Numbered from the stretch's first letter, positions 14,126-23,126 are shown. The stretch is DNA of 32,580 bases from Actinomycetes bacterium (GCA_023429565.1 JAEZDJ010000001.1:1-32580), one strand, 5' to 3'. The notes: generated from the sequence alone by a model not told the origin. Program-made: numbers and translations.

Positions 14126-15226
14126 TTGAAATTCAGCATCAACCAGTCCGAGCTCCAAAGCGCACTGTCGGTTGTTCTCAAGGGCGTTGCCACCCGATCG
14201 ACGTTGCCTATCCTTTCGGGAATCTACCTCGATGCGAAGGGTGACACCCTGACACTGCAGACGACCGACCTCGAGCTTTCAATCCATTACACGGTTTCTG
14301 CCTTGATCGAAGAGGAGGGCCAGGCTGTCGTCCCAGGCAAATTGTTCTCAGAGATCGTGAAAAACCTTCCCGATGCTGCAGTTCATGTCGAAGCGGAAGA
14401 CGAATCGGTCCTCATCACCTGTGATGCGGCATCGTTTTCGATCAAAACACTCAACCCCGAGGATTTCCCCGGCTTTCCCCATGTTGACGTGCAGCAAACC
14501 ATCTCCATCCCGTTTGCGAACTTCTCATCAATGGTCAGGCGCGTCTCCCGTGTGGTCTCCAAAGACGAAAGCCGAGCCATTTTGACTGGCGTGCTGATAA
14601 CCCTGGAAGGGTCTCAACTCAAGATGGTGGCCACCGACTCCTATCGCCTTGCCATCACCGAAGTCGATCTCGAAGATGCCGGGGCCGATGACTTCCAAGC
14701 GGTGATTTCGGGAGGATTCCTTCAGGAAATCGCATCGCTGCCAAAATCTGACACCGCCGTCAACCTCGCCCTCGCTGAAAATCAGATAGTCGTCACCTAT
14801 CAGGACACGGTTTTCATCAACCGCCGCATTGAAGGGAATTTCCCGAACTATCGCCAACTGCTTCCCGATTCCCATTCCACGCGGGTGAGTCTGTCGGTTG
14901 AGCACCTGGTTTCTGCTGTCAAGCGCACGTCGTTGCTTGGCCAGACGAGTTCGCCCGTGAAATTCGACATCGACACGTCATCCCAGGTTGTTCAGCTTTC
15001 CAGCACAGCGCAGGACGTCGGCTCTGCGCAAGAGACGCTTTCTTGTTCAGGGGAGGGCGAGAATGTCGAGATTGCTTTCAATTACGCCTATGTCCTCGAT
15101 GGATTGTCTGCGGTCGGCACTGACGAGGTGTACCTTGAGGTCCAGTCGTCGCTTAAACCTGGCATCTTCAAATCGGCAGAACCAGAGAATTTCCTGTATC
15201 TGGTCATGCCCGTTCGGATTTCTTGA
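14126..15226 (+). CDS. dnaN: DNA polymerase III subunit beta (sliding clamp)
   Basis: The ring-shaped processivity clamp that tethers the replicative polymerase and other factors to DNA. The three-fold repeated clamp domain is evident: LKFSINQSELQSALSVVLKGVATRSTLPILSGIYL at the start, the central ILTGVLI...ATDSYRLAI segment, and the C-terminal NFLYLVMPVRIS (typical MPVR end). I chose TTG 14126, placed 5 bases after AAAGGGG, giving 366 residues, the family length. Upstream ATGs at 14060, 14096 or 14105 add residues unlike the family and lack good ribosome sites. It follows dnaA and precedes recF, the usual order. Confidence 0.96.
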   Translation: MKFSINQSELQSALSVVLKGVATRSTLPILSGIYLDAKGDTLTLQTTDLELSIHYTVSALIEEEGQAVVPGKLFSEIVKNLPDAAVHVEAEDESVLITCDAASFSIKTLNPEDFPGFPHVDVQQTISIPFANFSSMVRRVSRVVSKDESRAILTGVLITLEGSQLKMVATDSYRLAITEVDLEDAGADDFQAVISGGFLQEIASLPKSDTAVNLALAENQIVVTYQDTVFINRRIEGNFPNYRQLLPDSHSTRVSLSVEHLVSAVKRTSLLGQTSSPVKFDIDTSSQVVQLSSTAQDVGSAQETLSCSGEGENVEIAFNYAYVLDGLSAVGTDEVYLEVQSSLKPGIFKSAEPENFLYLVMPVRIS

Positions 15227-15235
15227 TGGGAGTTG

Positions 15236-16675
15236 ATGGATCCCCTGCCGATGGGCCTGATGCTTTCCGACATATCGTTTCGAAACTTTCGTAATTACGA
15301 AAGTTTCATGCTTGAAGACCTGGGTCCTTTGACGATCCTCGTCGGTCCCAACGCCGTTGGAAAGACCAATGTGATCGAGGGCATCCAGCTCTTGACCTCC
15401 GCCGCCTCTTTTCGCCATCCCAAGGTCGCGCACCTGGTTCGCAGTGGTACAGAATCAGCACAGGTCGAGGGCATGGTGACCGATGGAAGCCGCGAGCTCG
15501 CTCTCTCCCTCGTCGTTTCCGAAGGGAAAAGGCGGCATGCGCTCAATGGGAAAGCGAAGAGACCGGTGGACCTCAAAGGTTTGATACCTTCCGTTGTGTT
15601 CACGCCCGACGACCTTGGGTTCGTGAAAGGCTCGCGAAGCGTGAGGTTGTCTGCGCTCGACAACTTGGGGTCACAGCTGTCTCCCAACCATTATCTCATC
15701 AGGCGAGATTACGAGAAGGTTGTCCGGTATAAGAATCGGCTGCTCAAAGAAGACGCGTCTGATGACCTCATTGCAAGCATCGATGAGATGTTGGTGACGT
15801 GCGGCGCTCAACTCACCTGCTATCGTTCCGCGCTCTTCGAGAAATTGGCTCCCTATATAGCCAGCTATTATTCATCCTTGTCGGAGGGGAGGGAATCATT
15901 CGCTGCCTTTTACCTCCCTTCATGGAAGGCTGTCGAGGCTCCCGTCCTCCAAGAAGGAATCATGGCGAAATGCGACGCTGGAAAAGGTGGCTGCCAGGAA
16001 TCAGTTTCGGGTGGTTTGACCTCCTTGTCTCGCGACGCTGCACGGGAGGCGATATCGCGTGACCTCGTAAAACGTGCAGGTGAGGAGAGGGCGAGACGTC
16101 GCGCGTTGGTTGGTCCCCACGCCGATCAGCTCGGTTTTGTCATCGACGGGCGTGATGCGGCGACCTTTGGAAGCCAGGGTCAACAACGATCGATCGTGTT
16201 GGCGTTTAAACTCGCGGAGACGGCGCTCATCCACGAACTGATCGGACAAAGTCCCTTGCTGCTCCTCGATGATGTCATGAGTGAGCTTGACGAACATCGC
16301 CGCGCCGCATTGGTTTCGTTTATTTCGGCTGGCATGCAAACGTTCGTCACAACGACGAACCTGTCTTATTTCAACCGTGACCTGCTTGCCGGCGCCCATG
16401 TCGTCGAGCTGCTTCATGGGACGGGTGGCGTTCGGAACATGCCCGATGAGTCACTGTGCCCAGACTCGTTTTCCCCAAGCGTGGCACAAGGGTTCGTAAG
16501 CCGCCCTGAAATGGAAAAAGGAGACGAATCGAATACCTCGGGAGAGAATGAGGGAGATTCTCCCGCTTCTGATGAGCGGCGGCAATGTGCTTCCTCTCCT
16601 GCTTTTCATGAAACCTCCGATGGACCTGCCCAGATGGCTCGAAACGATGAAAGCGGGAAGGAAGTGGATTCATGA
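15236..16675 (+). CDS. recF: DNA replication/repair protein RecF
   Basis: An SMC-like ATPase that helps load RecA at single-strand gaps. Visible motifs: LSDISFRNFRNYE at the start, Walker A GPNAVGKTN (about residues 37-45), the ABC-type signature FGSQGQQRSIVLAFKLAE near residue 310, and Walker B LLLLDDVMSELDEHRR near 345. At 479 residues it is longer than usual (about 360-400). The excess is an acidic, Ser/Glu-rich tail of roughly 85 residues with little order, plus a moderately long middle segment. ATG 15236 is near a GGGAG motif; ATGs at 15251 and 15260 are possible. It overlaps dciA by 4 bp (ATGA). Confidence 0.94.
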   Translation: MDPLPMGLMLSDISFRNFRNYESFMLEDLGPLTILVGPNAVGKTNVIEGIQLLTSAASFRHPKVAHLVRSGTESAQVEGMVTDGSRELALSLVVSEGKRRHALNGKAKRPVDLKGLIPSVVFTPDDLGFVKGSRSVRLSALDNLGSQLSPNHYLIRRDYEKVVRYKNRLLKEDASDDLIASIDEMLVTCGAQLTCYRSALFEKLAPYIASYYSSLSEGRESFAAFYLPSWKAVEAPVLQEGIMAKCDAGKGGCQESVSGGLTSLSRDAAREAISRDLVKRAGEERARRRALVGPHADQLGFVIDGRDAATFGSQGQQRSIVLAFKLAETALIHELIGQSPLLLLDDVMSELDEHRRAALVSFISAGMQTFVTTTNLSYFNRDLLAGAHVVELLHGTGGVRNMPDESLCPDSFSPSVAQGFVSRPEMEKGDESNTSGENEGDSPASDERRQCASSPAFHETSDGPAQMARNDESGKEVDS

Positions 16676-17232
16676 AGAAGCTTGGCGACGGTCTCACCGA
16701 AGCGCTGTTTCATCTTGGTGCCACCGACGCGGACCGAATAGCCCGCCGCACGGCAATTGTGCATACTCGCTGGAAAGAGGCGGTGGTCCTCGTCTACAAG
16801 GACGCGGCGCAGCTCGTCCTCGACCATGTCAACGGGGTGGTCATCAAGAAGGAAGAGGGGTTTGACACGCTGATCATCTATTCGGATGACAGCTTGATAC
16901 GCTCCGATCTCGACACGCGCCAGGAATTTCTCAAAATGAAACTCAAGGTTTTAGGGGAAAATGTCGAAGTGTTCAAGATACTTCCCTCTAAGTTCGACAT
17001 GAAGAATCGCCATCCCTTCAAACCACGGCAGGAAGATTTCTGCCAACATGAACGTGCAACCGGTGAAACGTCTTCGGCTCAGCGTGACGTGGAACTGTCC
17101 GGCGAGCAGAAGGACATGATTGCCACACACGCCGCCGAGGTTGAGGATGAGCGTGTTCGCCGCGCGCTGGTTGAAGCGATGGCTGCTGATATGCAATGGA
17201 AAAACGGAGATATTGATAAAAATAACTCGTAA
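16672..17232 (+). CDS. dciA: DUF721 / DciA-type helicase operator protein
   Basis: A 186-residue DUF721 protein. Members called DciA interact with the replicative helicase DnaB and assist its loading in bacteria lacking DnaC or DnaI. The family fold is recognisable around HTRWKEAVVLVYKDAAQLVLDHVNG, then FDTLIIYSDDSLIRSDLDTRQEFL and the closing ENVEVFKILPS strand. A variable, charged C-terminal part follows. Position between recF and gyrB is the same as in mycobacteria. The ATG overlaps the recF stop, implying coupled translation. The call rests on context and pattern; sequence identity to studied DciA proteins was not measured. Confidence 0.8.
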   Translation: MKKLGDGLTEALFHLGATDADRIARRTAIVHTRWKEAVVLVYKDAAQLVLDHVNGVVIKKEEGFDTLIIYSDDSLIRSDLDTRQEFLKMKLKVLGENVEVFKILPSKFDMKNRHPFKPRQEDFCQHERATGETSSAQRDVELSGEQKDMIATHAAEVEDERVRRALVEAMAADMQWKNGDIDKNNS

Positions 17233-17287
17233 AAGATAGATCGTCTCTTATAGGGCTTCTCCACCCCTTTAAACGAAGTGTAAACTG

Positions 17288-17316
17288 TTGGTACCTAAGA
17301 CGGCTTATGGTATAAT
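17288..17316 (+). promoter_or_regulatory. gyrB promoter
   Basis: TTGGTA at 17288-17293, a 17-bp spacer and consensus TATAAT at 17311-17316. Transcription would begin near 17323, leaving a leader of about 140 nt that contains hairpins (see next entry). Confidence 0.75.
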
Positions 17317-17343
17317 TTTCAAGTTAGAATTTCCCTGTTTGAT

Positions 17344-17416
17344 AGGCGCGCACCCTGTTGGGTGATACCATCGTCGCGCACTTGAAGCCCGCCCAGCAGA
17401 CGGCGGTGCTTTTTTT
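17344..17416 (+). promoter_or_regulatory. Structured gyrB leader with terminator-like hairpin
   Basis: Within the gyrB leader, CACCC (17351-17355) and GGGTG (17360-17364) close a four-base loop. A second GC-rich helix pairs GCAC plus CGCC (17378-17381, 17390-17393) with GGCGGTGC (17402-17409) and is followed at once by seven T residues (17410-17416). That is the form of an intrinsic terminator before the ribosome site, so gyrBA may be controlled by attenuation. No known riboswitch class is recognised. Confidence 0.45.
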
Positions 17417-17464
17417 GCAGGGACAAGATCTTTTCATGCAACAGAAGTAAGAAGGAGCATGTCA

Positions 17465-19408
17465 GTGGCAAACAAACCTGACCATTACGACGGTTCTGAT
17501 ATTCAGGTCCTTGAAGGCCTGGAGGCGGTTCGCAAACGTCCCGGCATGTACATCGGCTCAACAGGCCCTCGTGGTTTGCACCATTTGGTGTACGAGGTCG
17601 TGGACAACTCCGTCGACGAGGCGCTCGCTGGATACTGCGATCAGATCGAAGTGTGGATACATCCCGACAACTCGATCACGGTCACGGACAATGGCCGCGG
17701 CATTCCTGTGGACAAGCACCCCAAGGAAAAGATACCGACGGTCGAAGTCGTTTTGACCATCCTCCATGCAGGCGGCAAGTTCGGCGGCGAGGGATATAAA
17801 GTTTCCGGTGGTCTTCATGGCGTCGGTGTGTCTGTCGTCAACGCGTTGTCCTCTCATATGGAAGTCAACGTCAGCCGTGAGGGGACCGAGTATGGGATCG
17901 CGTTTTCCCGGGGAAAGACGTCGGAAAAGCTTCACGAGATAGGCAAGGCCAAGCATACGGGCACGAAGATCAGCTTTTGGCCCGATCCTGACATTTTTAC
18001 CGAGACGACTGTCTATGATTATGACACGCTTGCCAATCGTTTTCGTGAGATGGCCTTTCTTAACAAAGGCTTGAAGATAGTCCTCCACGACGAGCGCGTC
18101 ACCGACGCAGAAGGGCAGCCTCGCACCGATGTCTTTCAGTTTGCTGGCGGCATCGTCGACTTCGTGAAATACCTCAACGAAAGCAAAGAGACTCTCAACA
18201 AACCCATCTACTTCGAGGCCAGCAATTCTGACGGCGAGGTTGAGGTTGCCATGCAATGGTCCACCTCTTACTCGACGAATTCCGTGTTGGCCTTTGCAAA
18301 CAACATCAACACCCATGAGGGCGGCACCCATCTTGACGGCTTCAAGCAGGCCGTCACACGCACCGTCAATGAATATGCCCGCGCCAAGGGGATACTCAAG
18401 GAAAAGGATTCAAACCTTTCCGGCGACGACACCCGTGAGGGCCTTGCCGCCATCGTTTCTGTGAAGCTGCATGATCCGCAGTTTGAAGGCCAGACAAAGA
18501 CGAAACTGGGTAATACGGAGATCCGCCCGCTTGTGCAGAATGCCGTCACCCAAGGTCTCGCCGAATATTTAGAGGAAAACCCTGCGCCGGCAAAACGGAT
18601 CATCAGCAAAGCCTCCCAGGCGCTGAAGGCACGCGAAGCAGCGCGGAAGGCGCGTGAGATGACACGCCGCAAAGGGGTGCTTGACTCGTTTGCGCTGCCT
18701 GGCAAGCTGGCCGACTGCTCGAGCAAGAACCCTGCCGATTCTGAGATATTCATCGTAGAGGGCGACTCGGCAGGCGGCTCTGCCAAACAGGCCCGTGACC
18801 GCAAATATCAGGCGATCCTGCCCTTGCGTGGCAAGATACTCAATGTCGAGCGCGCAGGACTGCATCGGTCCCTGTCTTCAGACACCATCAGCTCGCTCAT
18901 CACTGCCATTGGAACGAACATCGGCGAAGACTTCGATGCCGATCAATCACGCTATCACCGCATCATCATCATGACCGATGCCGATGTCGACGGCGCGCAT
19001 ATCCGTTGTCTGCTCCTGACGTTCTTTTATCGCTATATGCCAGAGCTCATCACCCGTGGGTATATCTACATTGCCCAACCTCCCATCTATGGGCTCAAGA
19101 AGAAAAATTCACGCACCACCAAAATCGAACGCTATATCTATGACGAATCAGCTTTGGGAACGACTTTAAAGGAGTACGATGATCCGGAAAAGTTTGACGT
19201 TCAGCGCTACAAGGGCTTGGGCGAGATGGATCCCGACCAGCTGTGGGAAACCACCATGGAACCAGCTACTCGCACGCTCCTGCAAGTGAACATCGACGAC
19301 GCAGCCGAAGCGGAACGAGTGGTGTCGGACCTCATGGGCGACCTGGTGGAACCGCGTAAGGAATTTATCCAAAAGCACGCCCGTGACGTCCGCTTCCTGG
19401 ACATTTAA
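17465..19408 (+). CDS. gyrB: DNA gyrase subunit B
   Basis: The ATPase and Toprim subunit of gyrase, which with GyrA introduces negative supercoils. The GHKL ATPase domain is seen in VDNSVDEALAGYCD, DNGRGIPVD and GGLHGVGVSVVNALS. The C-terminal half has EGDSAGGSAKQARDR, PLRGKILNVE and the Toprim metal motif DADVDGAHIRCLLLTFFYR, then QRYKGLGEMDPDQLWETTM. The length (about 647-649 residues) is standard for Gram-positive gyrases. GTG 17465 is 7 bases from AAGGAG; ATG 17459 is only one base from it, so GTG is preferred. It lies directly upstream of gyrA. Confidence 0.97.
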   Translation: MANKPDHYDGSDIQVLEGLEAVRKRPGMYIGSTGPRGLHHLVYEVVDNSVDEALAGYCDQIEVWIHPDNSITVTDNGRGIPVDKHPKEKIPTVEVVLTILHAGGKFGGEGYKVSGGLHGVGVSVVNALSSHMEVNVSREGTEYGIAFSRGKTSEKLHEIGKAKHTGTKISFWPDPDIFTETTVYDYDTLANRFREMAFLNKGLKIVLHDERVTDAEGQPRTDVFQFAGGIVDFVKYLNESKETLNKPIYFEASNSDGEVEVAMQWSTSYSTNSVLAFANNINTHEGGTHLDGFKQAVTRTVNEYARAKGILKEKDSNLSGDDTREGLAAIVSVKLHDPQFEGQTKTKLGNTEIRPLVQNAVTQGLAEYLEENPAPAKRIISKASQALKAREAARKAREMTRRKGVLDSFALPGKLADCSSKNPADSEIFIVEGDSAGGSAKQARDRKYQAILPLRGKILNVERAGLHRSLSSDTISSLITAIGTNIGEDFDADQSRYHRIIIMTDADVDGAHIRCLLLTFFYRYMPELITRGYIYIAQPPIYGLKKKNSRTTKIERYIYDESALGTTLKEYDDPEKFDVQRYKGLGEMDPDQLWETTMEPATRTLLQVNIDDAAEAERVVSDLMGDLVEPRKEFIQKHARDVRFLDI

Positions 19409-19420
19409 AGGAGAAGGCAA

Positions 19421-22159
19421 GTGTCAGACAACACTGAAGAATTCGATCCGACGGACGGCGGCGAGTCAGAGGCTGAGGAAGCCGGAACCTCCACAGGGTT
19501 CAGTGGAGCCGTGTCTGAGGAAGACAAAGCCCGCTCGCTCATCGACACATCCACCATGGCAAATCCCCATGGCTCCATCATTGAGGGAGCAAATGGGGGC
19601 GAGGGCACCACGGTCCGCGCGGCGTATCTCGGCAAGGAGATGCAGACGTCGTTTCTGGAATATTCCATGAGCGTCATCGTCGCCCGCGCCCTTCCTGATG
19701 TGCGTGACGGCTTGAAGCCGGTCCATCGCCGCATCCTCTACGCCATGAACGAGAGTGGCTACACGCCCAGCCGCCCCCATATGAAATCAGCCCGTACGGT
19801 AGGCGACGTCATTGGCAAGTATCATCCCCATGGCGATTCGGCGGTCTATGACACCATGGTGCGCCTGGCCCAACCGTTTTCCATGCGGGTCCCGCTGGTT
19901 GACGGCCATGGCAACTTCGGCTCCATCGACGGTGACTCCGCTGCCGCCATGCGTTATACCGAAGCCCGTTTGGCCAAGTCTGCCATGGAGCTCCTCAGCG
20001 ACCTCGACAAGGAGACGGTTGACTTTCAGCCGAACTATGACGAGAGCCTGGAAGAGCCGGTCGTTTTGCCTGCCCGTTTCCCCAACCTTCTGGTCAATGG
20101 ATCTAACGGCATCGCGGTTGGCATGGCGACAAACATTCCTCCCCATAACATGGGGGAGACAATTGACGCCACCTGCCTCATGCTCGACGATCCCGAGGTT
20201 GCCACGGCCGATCTCATGAAAGCTCTTCCCGGCCCCGATTTTCCAACGGGTGGCATCATCATGGGCAAAAAGGGAATTCTCGACGCCTATGAAACTGGCC
20301 GCGGTTCACTGACCGTTCGCGCGAAATGCGAGGTGAAGGAAGGGAAGAATGGGCGCCAGTCCATTGTGGTGAAGGAGATACCCTACCAAGTCAACCGCAA
20401 CCGCCTTCTGGAAAAACTGGGCGAGCTCGTCCGCGACAAAAAGCTCACGGAGGTCAGCAACATCCATGACGGCGCCGACCGCCATGGCATTGACATCATC
20501 ATCGAGCTGAAAAAAGACGCCATTCCCCAAGTGGTGATGAACAAGCTTTTCAAGCACACGCAGCTTCAGGTTGGTTTTGGCGTGATCATGCTTGCTTTGG
20601 TCGACGGCGTCCCGCGTGTCCTCTCACTCAAGGAGACGCTGCATCACTACATCGCCCACCAGGAGGACGTGGTCATTCGCCGCACGCGCTACGAGCTGAG
20701 GAAGGCTGAGGAGCGCGCCCATATCCTCGAAGGCTACATCATCGCCCTCGATAACATCGACGAAGTCATCGCCATCATCCGCTCTTCAGACACGGACAAG
20801 GAAGCGTCGACTCGTCTGACTGAAAAATTTGGTCTTTCCAAGAAGCAGACCGATGCCATCCTCGAAATGAAGCTGAGGCGCCTCACCGGTTTGGAGCGCC
20901 ATAAGATCGAAGACGAGTTGAAAGAGCTGATCGAGAAGATCGCTTACTACAACCGAGTTCTTTCCGACATGAACCTTGTCCGGGCAATCATCAAAGAGGA
21001 ACTGCAAGAGGTCAAGAAGAAGTTTGGAACCCCACGGAGGACAAAGCTTTCTGACGAGGCTAAAGACCTCGATGTGGAAGACCTCATTGCCGAAGAGAAC
21101 ATGGTTGTCACGGTTACGAAGTCCGGCTACGTCAAACGTCTGCCCGTGGCCACCTACCGCCAGCAGAAGCGTGGCGGCAAGGGAATGCAGGGCGTGAACC
21201 TCAAGGACAATGACTACGTCGAGCATCTGTTTATCGCCTCGACGCATGCCTATATGCTGTTCTTCTCCACACGAGGAAAAGTCTACCGCCTCAAAGTCTA
21301 CGAGTTGCCGGAAGCCAGCCGCCACGCGCGCGGCACGGCCATCGTCAACCTGCTGCCGTTGGAAAAAGGCGAGACCATCAGTGCCGTCATCGCGACCAAA
21401 GACTTTCCCGAGAACGAGTACCTCATGTTCGCCACCGAACATGGAATGGTCAAGAAGACGTCGATGGACCTCTATGACCGCACGCGCCGCGACGGCCTCA
21501 TCGCCATCAACCTCAAGGATGGGGACAGCCTCATTTCGGTTCGCCGCGTCGCGCAGGGCGAGCGTGTCATCATGGTGTCTTCTGCTGGCAAGGCCATCAT
21601 GTGGGATGAATCCGAGGCACGCGCCATGGGTCGTGACACCATGGGGGTTCGCGGCATGACGGTGCCGCCTATCGCACGAGTCCTCGGGATGGAAATCGCC
21701 CGTCCCGGCACGGAACTGTTCGTCATCACGGAGAAGGGTTACGGCAAACGGACGCCGGTCGCCGACTACCCCATCCATCATCGCGGCGGTCAAGGCGTCT
21801 TCACCATCACCATGACTGAAAAGAAGGGTCTGCTTGCCGCAATGAAGATCGTCGCCCGCGACGAGGAGATCATGATCATGTCCGAAGAAGGCGTGTGTGT
21901 GCGCACTCCTGTCCTTGGGATATCGGAACTTGGCCGTTCGACCCAAGGTGTCTGCGTCATGAAGGTTGCCGACAAAGACCGGGTGACGGCTGTGGCCATC
22001 GCGAGCCGCGGAAAAAAGAAGAAGCCTGCGGATCAGCAGAATGGATCGGATAAATTGGTTGAAGGGCTTGTTGAGCAGGCAGTCGAAACCGACGAGCTTT
22101 CCGAAGACGACATAGACGACATTGATGCCATCGACGTCGTCGAGGAGGAGCAAGACTGA
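19421..22159 (+). CDS. gyrA: DNA gyrase subunit A
   Basis: The DNA-cleaving subunit of gyrase. The catalytic tyrosine is Tyr179 in AAMRYTEARL. The quinolone-resistance region reads HPHGDSAVYDTMV with Ser140 and Asp144 at the positions equal to E. coli Ser83 and Asp87, so no classic resistance change is present. The C-terminal beta-pinwheel includes the GyrA box QKRGGKG, which separates gyrase from topoisomerase IV. Compared with E. coli the N-terminus is longer by about 57 acidic residues before LEYSMSVIVARALPDVRDG, and there is an acidic tail. GTG start with GGAGAAGG upstream, 12 bp after gyrB: one operon. Confidence 0.97.
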   Translation: MSDNTEEFDPTDGGESEAEEAGTSTGFSGAVSEEDKARSLIDTSTMANPHGSIIEGANGGEGTTVRAAYLGKEMQTSFLEYSMSVIVARALPDVRDGLKPVHRRILYAMNESGYTPSRPHMKSARTVGDVIGKYHPHGDSAVYDTMVRLAQPFSMRVPLVDGHGNFGSIDGDSAAAMRYTEARLAKSAMELLSDLDKETVDFQPNYDESLEEPVVLPARFPNLLVNGSNGIAVGMATNIPPHNMGETIDATCLMLDDPEVATADLMKALPGPDFPTGGIIMGKKGILDAYETGRGSLTVRAKCEVKEGKNGRQSIVVKEIPYQVNRNRLLEKLGELVRDKKLTEVSNIHDGADRHGIDIIIELKKDAIPQVVMNKLFKHTQLQVGFGVIMLALVDGVPRVLSLKETLHHYIAHQEDVVIRRTRYELRKAEERAHILEGYIIALDNIDEVIAIIRSSDTDKEASTRLTEKFGLSKKQTDAILEMKLRRLTGLERHKIEDELKELIEKIAYYNRVLSDMNLVRAIIKEELQEVKKKFGTPRRTKLSDEAKDLDVEDLIAEENMVVTVTKSGYVKRLPVATYRQQKRGGKGMQGVNLKDNDYVEHLFIASTHAYMLFFSTRGKVYRLKVYELPEASRHARGTAIVNLLPLEKGETISAVIATKDFPENEYLMFATEHGMVKKTSMDLYDRTRRDGLIAINLKDGDSLISVRRVAQGERVIMVSSAGKAIMWDESEARAMGRDTMGVRGMTVPPIARVLGMEIARPGTELFVITEKGYGKRTPVADYPIHHRGGQGVFTITMTEKKGLLAAMKIVARDEEIMIMSEEGVCVRTPVLGISELGRSTQGVCVMKVADKDRVTAVAIASRGKKKKPADQQNGSDKLVEGLVEQAVETDELSEDDIDDIDAIDVVEEEQD

Positions 22160-22211
22160 GGCTAGCTGAGTATCCTGAGGGAGCTTTCTGAGGGACGTCT
22201 GGTCAAAGTAC

Positions 22212-22270
22212 AAGGACCCCTGGAGTTCGGCATTGTATGAGCCGATCCTCCAGGGGTCCTTTCGTTTCCT
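22212..22270 (+). terminator. gyrBA terminator
   Basis: A 14-bp stem, AAGGACCCCTGGAG (22212-22225) with its complement at 22248-22261, plus an inner TCGGC/GCCGA helix, followed by TTTCGTTTCC. It lies between convergent gyrA and the DUF151 gene and may serve both directions. Confidence 0.8.
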
Positions 22271-22305
22271 GCGCGCCGTCTTGGAATGGAGCGTGGAGGT
22301 GATGA

Positions 22306-22809
22306 TCAGGCTTCGAAATCCTCTGGTGCCAAGCCTTCCAGAAAAGAGCGGAATTCTGCCAACTCCTCTTCGGCATCAAGATCGTTTTTAAGGACATAGG
22401 GGAACGACGCGCGCTCAAGGACCTCCTCGTCGATAAAGATGGGTGCCTGCTGTCTGATCGCCAACGCGATCGCGTCGCTGGGCCGTGCGTCAAGAACGAT
22501 GAGGCGGTCATGCTGCCTCAGGGCGAGCGTCGCGAAAAAAGTCGGTCCCTTCACGTCTTTGATGAGGACGTGGTCAATCCTCGCATCAAGGTTCGTGAGC
22601 GCGTCCAAAAACAAGTCATGGGTCATCGGCCGAGAGAACCGCGCCTTCTCGAGGGCGATGCCCATCTGTGTGGCCTCATTGACGCCGATCCAAATGGGAA
22701 TGATGCGGTATTTTCCCTCTTGCACCTTTTCTTCCATCGGCTGCAAAACAATGACGGAAGGGGAGGGTGCGACGGAGACGATAAGTGTTTGGACGGTGAC
22801 GGGTATCAT
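22306..22809 (-). CDS. DUF151 / bifunctional nuclease family protein
   Basis: A 167-residue protein of the BFN (DUF151) domain family, some members of which show nuclease activity and others of which appear to be regulators. Typical stretches are YRIIPIWIGVNEATQMGIAL near the start, RPMTHDLFLDAL, and LDARPSDAIALAIRQQAPIFIDEEVLE. I chose ATG 22807-22809, preceded by AAGGAG with 6-base spacing; an upstream ATG at 22854 lacks such a site. It is one of two genes on the right arm read against replication. A -10 element TATAAT lies upstream (22871-22876, minus). The biological substrate is unknown. Confidence 0.88.
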   Translation of the reverse strand: MIPVTVQTLIVSVAPSPSVIVLQPMEEKVQEGKYRIIPIWIGVNEATQMGIALEKARFSRPMTHDLFLDALTNLDARIDHVLIKDVKGPTFFATLALRQHDRLIVLDARPSDAIALAIRQQAPIFIDEEVLERASFPYVLKNDLDAEEELAEFRSFLEGLAPEDFEA

Positions 22810-22870
22810 GGCTTGCTCCTTGCTCTCATGTTGCGAAAACATGACGGAAAGCACAAGAGTGCTTCTTTGG

Positions 22871-22915
22871 ATTATACCCCTGCTTGATGATGAACGATGC
22901 CGCTTGAAGCAGGGG
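22871..22915 (-). promoter_or_regulatory. DUF151 gene promoter with inverted repeat
   Basis: Minus-strand -10 TATAAT (complement of 22871-22876) with a weak -35. A 9-bp inverted repeat, CCCCTGCTT (22877-22885) and AAGCAGGGG (22907-22915), flanks the -35 region and touches the -10. This could be a regulator site, or on the plus strand a weak hairpin followed by ATTTTAT. Confidence 0.45.
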
Positions 22916-22996
22916 ATTTTATGGATACCGGTTTCTGCGTGCTCGCTGCGGTCACGGAAAATCCCCCTCCCAATAAGGAACTTTCGTAAAAAGCAC

Positions 22997-23026
22997 TTGA
23001 CCGGGCGGTTGCAGTTGAGATACAGT
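22997..23026 (+). promoter_or_regulatory. tRNA-Ile promoter
   Basis: TTGACC at 22997-23002, an 18-bp spacer and TACAGT at 23021-23026, ending 15 bp before the mature tRNA-Ile 5' end. Position and -35 quality are typical for a stable RNA gene. Confidence 0.6.
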
Positions 23027-23041
23027 GTTCAAGCACTTTTG

Positions 23042-23118
<77 letters not shown>

Positions 23119-23126
23119 TTCTTAGC

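Noticed and set aside
17558..18331. 257-residue open frame opposite gyrB
   Set aside because: Antisense to the GyrB ATPase domain; no supporting signals.
20786..22213. 475-residue open frame opposite gyrA
   Set aside because: It lies antisense to the conserved GyrA coding sequence, has no recognisable domain or ribosome site, and reflects high-GC codon structure of the real gene.
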